Shown piece by piece: positions 14,482 through 17,545 of a stretch of 17,545 nucleotides of DNA. Source of the DNA: an uncultured Bacilli bacterium (lineage in GTDB: Bacteria; Bacillota_I; Bacilli_A; RF39; UBA660); the NCBI GenBank assembly GCA_947624125.1, contig CANQIY010000016.1, forward strand, positions 1-17,545, written 5' to 3'. A model generated the notes under the pieces. The model saw nothing but the letters and a program-made list of their open reading frames with translations. It was not told the DNA's origin and ran no database searches. The position numbers were made by a program, and so were the translations under genes. Each line of letters begins with the position of its first letter. Within the stretch, counting starts at the first letter, position 1.

Positions 14482-15242
14482 AACGTTACCACTTCACTTA
14501 TAACATCTTGTTTAGCACATTCTATTTTGGTAAATTTAACTTCCGCATCTTTTAATGACTTTTTAACAGTTTTTAAGGCTATTTCTGGTGTATTATTAAC
14601 TTCACTCAAATGCATTAAAAAGACTTTTTTAGTTTTTTTGCCAATTAACTTTGCTAAATAAAAGCCACAGGCTTGATTTGATAAGTGTCCTTCATCAGAT
14701 AATACTCTTCTTTTTAACCAGTCAGGATAAGGTCCATGCTCTAACATTTCAACATCATGATTACTTTCTAATAAATACATATCTCTATTCTTTAAAAGAT
14801 TAAAATATTTACTCTTAATATATCCTGTATCGGTAATTTGCACAACCGATGTATCTCCTTCTTCAATAATGAAGTTATGAGATGCCACCGCATCATGACT
14901 AGACTTTAAGGCATATATTTTTATATCGTCAAAAAGAATTTCATCTTCATAAGTTACAATATGTTCATAATTATTTAAATTATTTATTTCAAGTAACATC
15001 TCTTTTGGCATATATACCGTTGCTTTATATGTCTTAATAAATGTTTCTAAAGCTGAAATATGGTCAGTATGAAGGTGACTAATCAATATAATATCTATCG
15101 TCTTTGGGTCAACATTTATTGCCTTTAAACTATCAACAATATATTTTTTCTTTTTACCCATATCTAATAAAATACGATGTCCTTTTGTTTCAATATATGT
15201 CACATTTCCTTTTGAACCACTTGCAAAAACGCATACTTTCAT
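14478..15242 (-). CDS. walJ: MBL-fold metallohydrolase of the WalJ/YycJ family
   Basis: Metallo-beta-lactamase-fold protein of 254 residues with the HxHxDH zinc motif HLHTDH (56-61), further ligand candidates in SSHDA, ITDTGY, LLESNHD and GHLSN, and a C-terminal LMHLSEVNNTPEIA. These match WalJ (YycJ), proposed as a 5'-to-3' exonuclease-type MBL protein linked to the WalRK wall-homeostasis locus and DNA replication or repair in Bacilli. The start is ATG at 15242, 2 bp after the M23 gene's stop, with GGGAG about 11 nt upstream. It ends in the tandem stop TGA-TAA and overlaps rlmH. walRK, walH and walI are not in this operon segment. The family call is strong; the biochemical activity is less certain. 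Confidence 0.9.
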   Translation of the reverse strand: MKVCVFASGSKGNVTYIETKGHRILLDMGKKKKYIVDSLKAINVDPKTIDIILISHLHTDHISALETFIKTYKATVYMPKEMLLEINNLNNYEHIVTYEDEILFDDIKIYALKSSHDAVASHNFIIEEGDTSVVQITDTGYIKSKYFNLLKNRDMYLLESNHDVEMLEHGPYPDWLKRRVLSDEGHLSNQACGFYLAKLIGKKTKKVFLMHLSEVNNTPEIALKTVKKSLKDAEVKFTKIECAKQDVISEVVTL

Positions 15243-15244
15243 TT

Positions 15245-16750
15245 TTAATACAACTCCCTTGGATTTCTAAATGTACCTCCGCTATTCGGATTACCTATTG
15301 ATAAGCCAAAATGAAGGTGTGTTCCCGTTGAAGAACCACTTGAACCCATATAACCAATTACTTGACCACGGGATACATAATCGCCAACATTAACTGGAAT
15401 ATTCTTCATCATATGAGCATAAATGGTATAAATATTATTACCATGGTAAATAACAACAGAATTACCATAACCACCACCACATGAGCTTCCATAATATCCT
15501 ACATCTTCACATGACCTAATTACTGATACAACTGTTCCTGAGTTTGCAGCCATAATACGAGAGCCAAAACCGGAACCGGAAATATCAATACCATTGTGTT
15601 TTTTACCCCAACGCGGTGCAAATTCACTTGTAACAGCAAATGGATTTTGGGTTGGCCATTTCCATCCATCACCAGTATCTTGAATATTTTCCCAACCCCA
15701 AACAGTTTCTTCTCTTCCTTTAATCGTAATTTGGTCAACTTTATCTCTAATTCGTTTGAATAGAGAAATATCGATTTCTGAACTTTGTTCACCATTTAAA
15801 ACCCGGTAACGATTTCGCATTAACGCAATACCGGAAATACCCGGTTGTTTTATTTCCGAATAAGAAGATGGTTTACTATTATCTCTTGTTATTTCATTAC
15901 TATATGGTTCTTCTTCTTCTTTTATTTCTTCAACATTATAAGCAAATGATAACTCTGGATTAATTAAGGTAATATTAACAGTATCACCAATAGCTAATAA
16001 ACTATCTTTACTAGAATATTTAGGATTAGCAATTAAAAATTCTTGCGTATTTAAAGTATTAGCTTCAGATACTGATTCAATTGTATCTCCTGCTTTAATA
16101 ACATAACTTTGTTCTTTATAATTAAAACCAAATAATAATTCTTGAGCTAATGTTTCACTATTTTCATATATCTTATCATTAATACTTATATATTTATCTC
16201 TTATTGTTATGTCTTCTAATATTTCCATATCTGTATAAATAATACCTATATCATCTAATTCTTTTTGATTACCTTCTAAATAATCATTATAACCTTCTTC
16301 ATCTACAAATGCTAAAATAAAATCCTCAATTGCTTCATTCAATATATCTTTATCTAATAAATATAAATAAAATTCTTTATCATTATCACTTGAAGTAACT
16401 TTAACTTCATAACCATAAATAGTAAAATCTTGTAATTCTTCTATTTTATTATAGACACTATCTAAACTAGCTATCTCTGGATTATAAGAATAATCTTCTA
16501 TTACTTGTAAACTACTAGGAGGATAAACTGTATCAACATGATATTTTTCTTTTATTCCCTGTTGTTTTTCATCAATTAAATTATATAATGCCTCTTTATC
16601 ATCAATAACACCAATAATATCACCATCTAAGTAAACATTATAAACCCGTTTTATAAGTCCTGTATTTTCTTTGCTTTGACCAATGAGAAAATAAAGTCCT
16701 AAAATAACACTACATAATATAATTGTTACTATTTTTCCTTTTAAATTCAT
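15245..16750 (-). CDS. Membrane-anchored LysM-G5-M23 peptidoglycan endopeptidase
   Basis: A secreted or membrane-tethered murein hydrolase of 501 residues. It has an N-terminal membrane helix (6-23) with no clear cleavage site. An N-terminal region of the kind found in clostridial M23 proteins follows (VYNVYLDGDIIGVIDDKEAL, about 37-56). Then come a LysM module (SYVIKAGDTIESVS..., about 215-263), a G5-like module (about 283-347) and a C-terminal M23 domain (about 370-495). Catalytic and zinc residues are intact: His385 and Asp389 in HNGIDI, His446 in YAHM, and His478/His480 in THLHFG. Two cysteines (Cys413, Cys424) sit in an extracellular glycine-rich loop. The start overlaps the dnaB stop as TAATG, with AAGGAAGAG upstream. 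It sits between dnaB and walJ. LytM/M23 enzymes are frequent WalRK targets, so the position is suggestive. Confidence 0.93.
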   Translation of the reverse strand: MNLKGKIVTIILCSVILGLYFLIGQSKENTGLIKRVYNVYLDGDIIGVIDDKEALYNLIDEKQQGIKEKYHVDTVYPPSSLQVIEDYSYNPEIASLDSVYNKIEELQDFTIYGYEVKVTSSDNDKEFYLYLLDKDILNEAIEDFILAFVDEEGYNDYLEGNQKELDDIGIIYTDMEILEDITIRDKYISINDKIYENSETLAQELLFGFNYKEQSYVIKAGDTIESVSEANTLNTQEFLIANPKYSSKDSLLAIGDTVNITLINPELSFAYNVEEIKEEEEPYSNEITRDNSKPSSYSEIKQPGISGIALMRNRYRVLNGEQSSEIDISLFKRIRDKVDQITIKGREETVWGWENIQDTGDGWKWPTQNPFAVTSEFAPRWGKKHNGIDISGSGFGSRIMAANSGTVVSVIRSCEDVGYYGSSCGGGYGNSVVIYHGNNIYTIYAHMMKNIPVNVGDYVSRGQVIGYMGSSGSSTGTHLHFGLSIGNPNSGGTFRNPRELY

Positions 16751-17545
16751 TACATCTCTTCCTTAAAATTATTTTCTATACTCTTAAATGAACTCATACT
16801 AAGTTCAAACATCAATTCAATTACGCCAGCACTACCTTTACGATGCTTAGCAATAACAAGTTCGGCAGGAACAATTTTTTCTTTTTCTCCTTTTTTAGCT
16901 TCGTAATAGTCTTTTCGATTAATAAATAAAACCATGTCGGCATCTTGTTCAATAGAACCCGATTCTCTTAAATCAGCTAACATTGGCATATTATTTTCCC
17001 GTTTTTCAGCACTTCTTGATAATTGGGAAAGAGCTATAACAGGCACTTTTAACTCTAAGGCCATCGTTTTTAAACTTCTTGATATCTCTGATACTTCAAC
17101 TTGTCTTGATTCAATTCTTTTATTACCCGTTGTAACTAATTGTAAATAGTCAATTACGACTAAGCCTAGGCCCTTAGGTTGACTTGCAAGTCTTCGACAT
17201 TTTGCTTTTATTTCCGCTACTGTTACCCCGGAATTATCTTCAATATAAAGATTAGTCTTCGCTAAATTATTCATTGCTTCATTGTATCTTTTCCAGTCTT
17301 TTTCTTGCATATTTCCTGTTTGTAACTTGTAGCCATCAATTCCTCCCTGTGCACTTATGATACGATTAATAAGTTGTTCAGCAGGCATTTCTAAGTTAAA
17401 AATAGCAATTGCTTTGTCAGTAGTTAAAGCTGCATGCGTAGCCATATTAAGAGCTAGAGCGGTTTTACCCATACCCGGACGAGCCGCTAAAATAATTAAT
17501 TCACCGGGTTGAAATCCTGTTGTAATACGGTCAAAATCATAAAAA
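16750..17545 (-). CDS. dnaB: Replicative DNA helicase DnaB, C-terminal part (cut by window edge)
   Basis: Hexameric 5'-3' replicative helicase that unwinds DNA at the fork. The reading frame stays open to the right edge, so only the last ~264 residues are present. The RecA-like ATPase domain is clear: FDRITTGFQPGELIILAARPGMGKT contains Walker A (ARPGMGKT), FNLEMP follows, Walker B lies in GLVVIDYLQLV, then ALSQLSRSAEKR and LRESGSIEQDADMVLFINR, and the late AKHRKGSAG arginine/lysine loop. The internal ATG at 17472 is the Met of Walker A and not a start. The protein ends KEEM with a TAA sharing its last base with the start of the M23 gene. It is the first gene seen in the six-gene operon; the promoter lies outside the window. 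Confidence 0.97.
   Translation of the reverse strand, partial: FYDFDRITTGFQPGELIILAARPGMGKTALALNMATHAALTTDKAIAIFNLEMPAEQLINRIISAQGGIDGYKLQTGNMQEKDWKRYNEAMNNLAKTNLYIEDNSGVTVAEIKAKCRRLASQPKGLGLVVIDYLQLVTTGNKRIESRQVEVSEISRSLKTMALELKVPVIALSQLSRSAEKRENNMPMLADLRESGSIEQDADMVLFINRKDYYEAKKGEKEKIVPAELVIAKHRKGSAGVIELMFELSMSSFKSIENNFKEEM

Noticed and set aside
15520..15795. Alternative minus-strand frame inside the M23 gene, and small plus-strand frames at 15104-15301 and 16934-17149
   Set aside because: They overlap convincing genes in other frames and show no ribosome binding site or recognisable product.

Overview
The window looks like a chromosomal segment of an AT-rich, low-GC Gram-positive bacterium (Bacillota/Bacilli grade). 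It resembles uncultured gut lineages near the Erysipelotrichales/RF39/Mycoplasmatota branch; that placement is inference from composition, gene families and gene order, not from a marker tree. The organism is fermentative, since it has a single-chain pyruvate:ferredoxin oxidoreductase beside enolase. It is also walled: it carries a FemX/MurM-type bridge aminoacyltransferase, a MurJ/SpoVB-type flippase, a class B sortase and a LysM/M23 peptidase. No reading frame needs UGA as tryptophan, so the ordinary bacterial code applies. Nothing suggests phage, transposons, CRISPR or RNA genes. No gene-free gap reaches 300 bp.

Layout. At the left edge a gene starts at position 14 on the minus strand and leaves the window. 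It has its own promoter, whose 16-nt spacer contains a run of nine G. Next on the minus strand is a tight unit transcribed leftward: DUF308/HdeD-like membrane protein, then enolase, then nifJ, ending in a strong hairpin terminator at 86-107. Across a 156-bp divergent promoter region lies femX on the plus strand. It converges on argS (minus), and the two share a hairpin terminator at 6702-6729. argS is divergent from a long sortase gene on the plus strand, which has its own terminator. It is followed on the plus strand by murJ and a LemA-like gene. From the right edge a minus-strand operon runs leftward: dnaB (cut by the edge), LysM/G5/M23 peptidase, walJ (yycJ), rlmH, an unrecognised gene, and ung. 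Joins in this operon are ATGA or TAATG overlaps or gaps of a few bases. The plus and minus units meet in a 4-bp overlap of lemA and ung, inside a hairpin that can terminate both.

How the genes fit together. Enolase and PFOR supply the lower end of glycolysis and fermentative acetyl-CoA formation. The envelope genes cover export of lipid-linked wall precursor (murJ), side-bridge synthesis (femX), wall hydrolysis (M23) and covalent surface display (sortase). The right-hand operon joins replication (dnaB), wall homeostasis (walJ, M23), ribosome maturation (rlmH) and uracil repair (ung). It resembles a shortened form of the Bacilli dnaB...walRKHIJ...rlmH neighbourhood with the WalRK genes absent from this stretch.

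The most notable points are the G9 tract in the -35/-10 spacer (a likely phase-variable promoter), the sortase with about 345 residues of charged, poly-lysine-rich cytoplasmic tail and lysine in place of the usual catalytic arginine, and a recurring promoter layout with very short 5' leaders. Starts were moved from the longest possible frame for nifJ, femX and the sortase gene, because a Shine-Dalgarno sequence lies inside the longer frame in each case.
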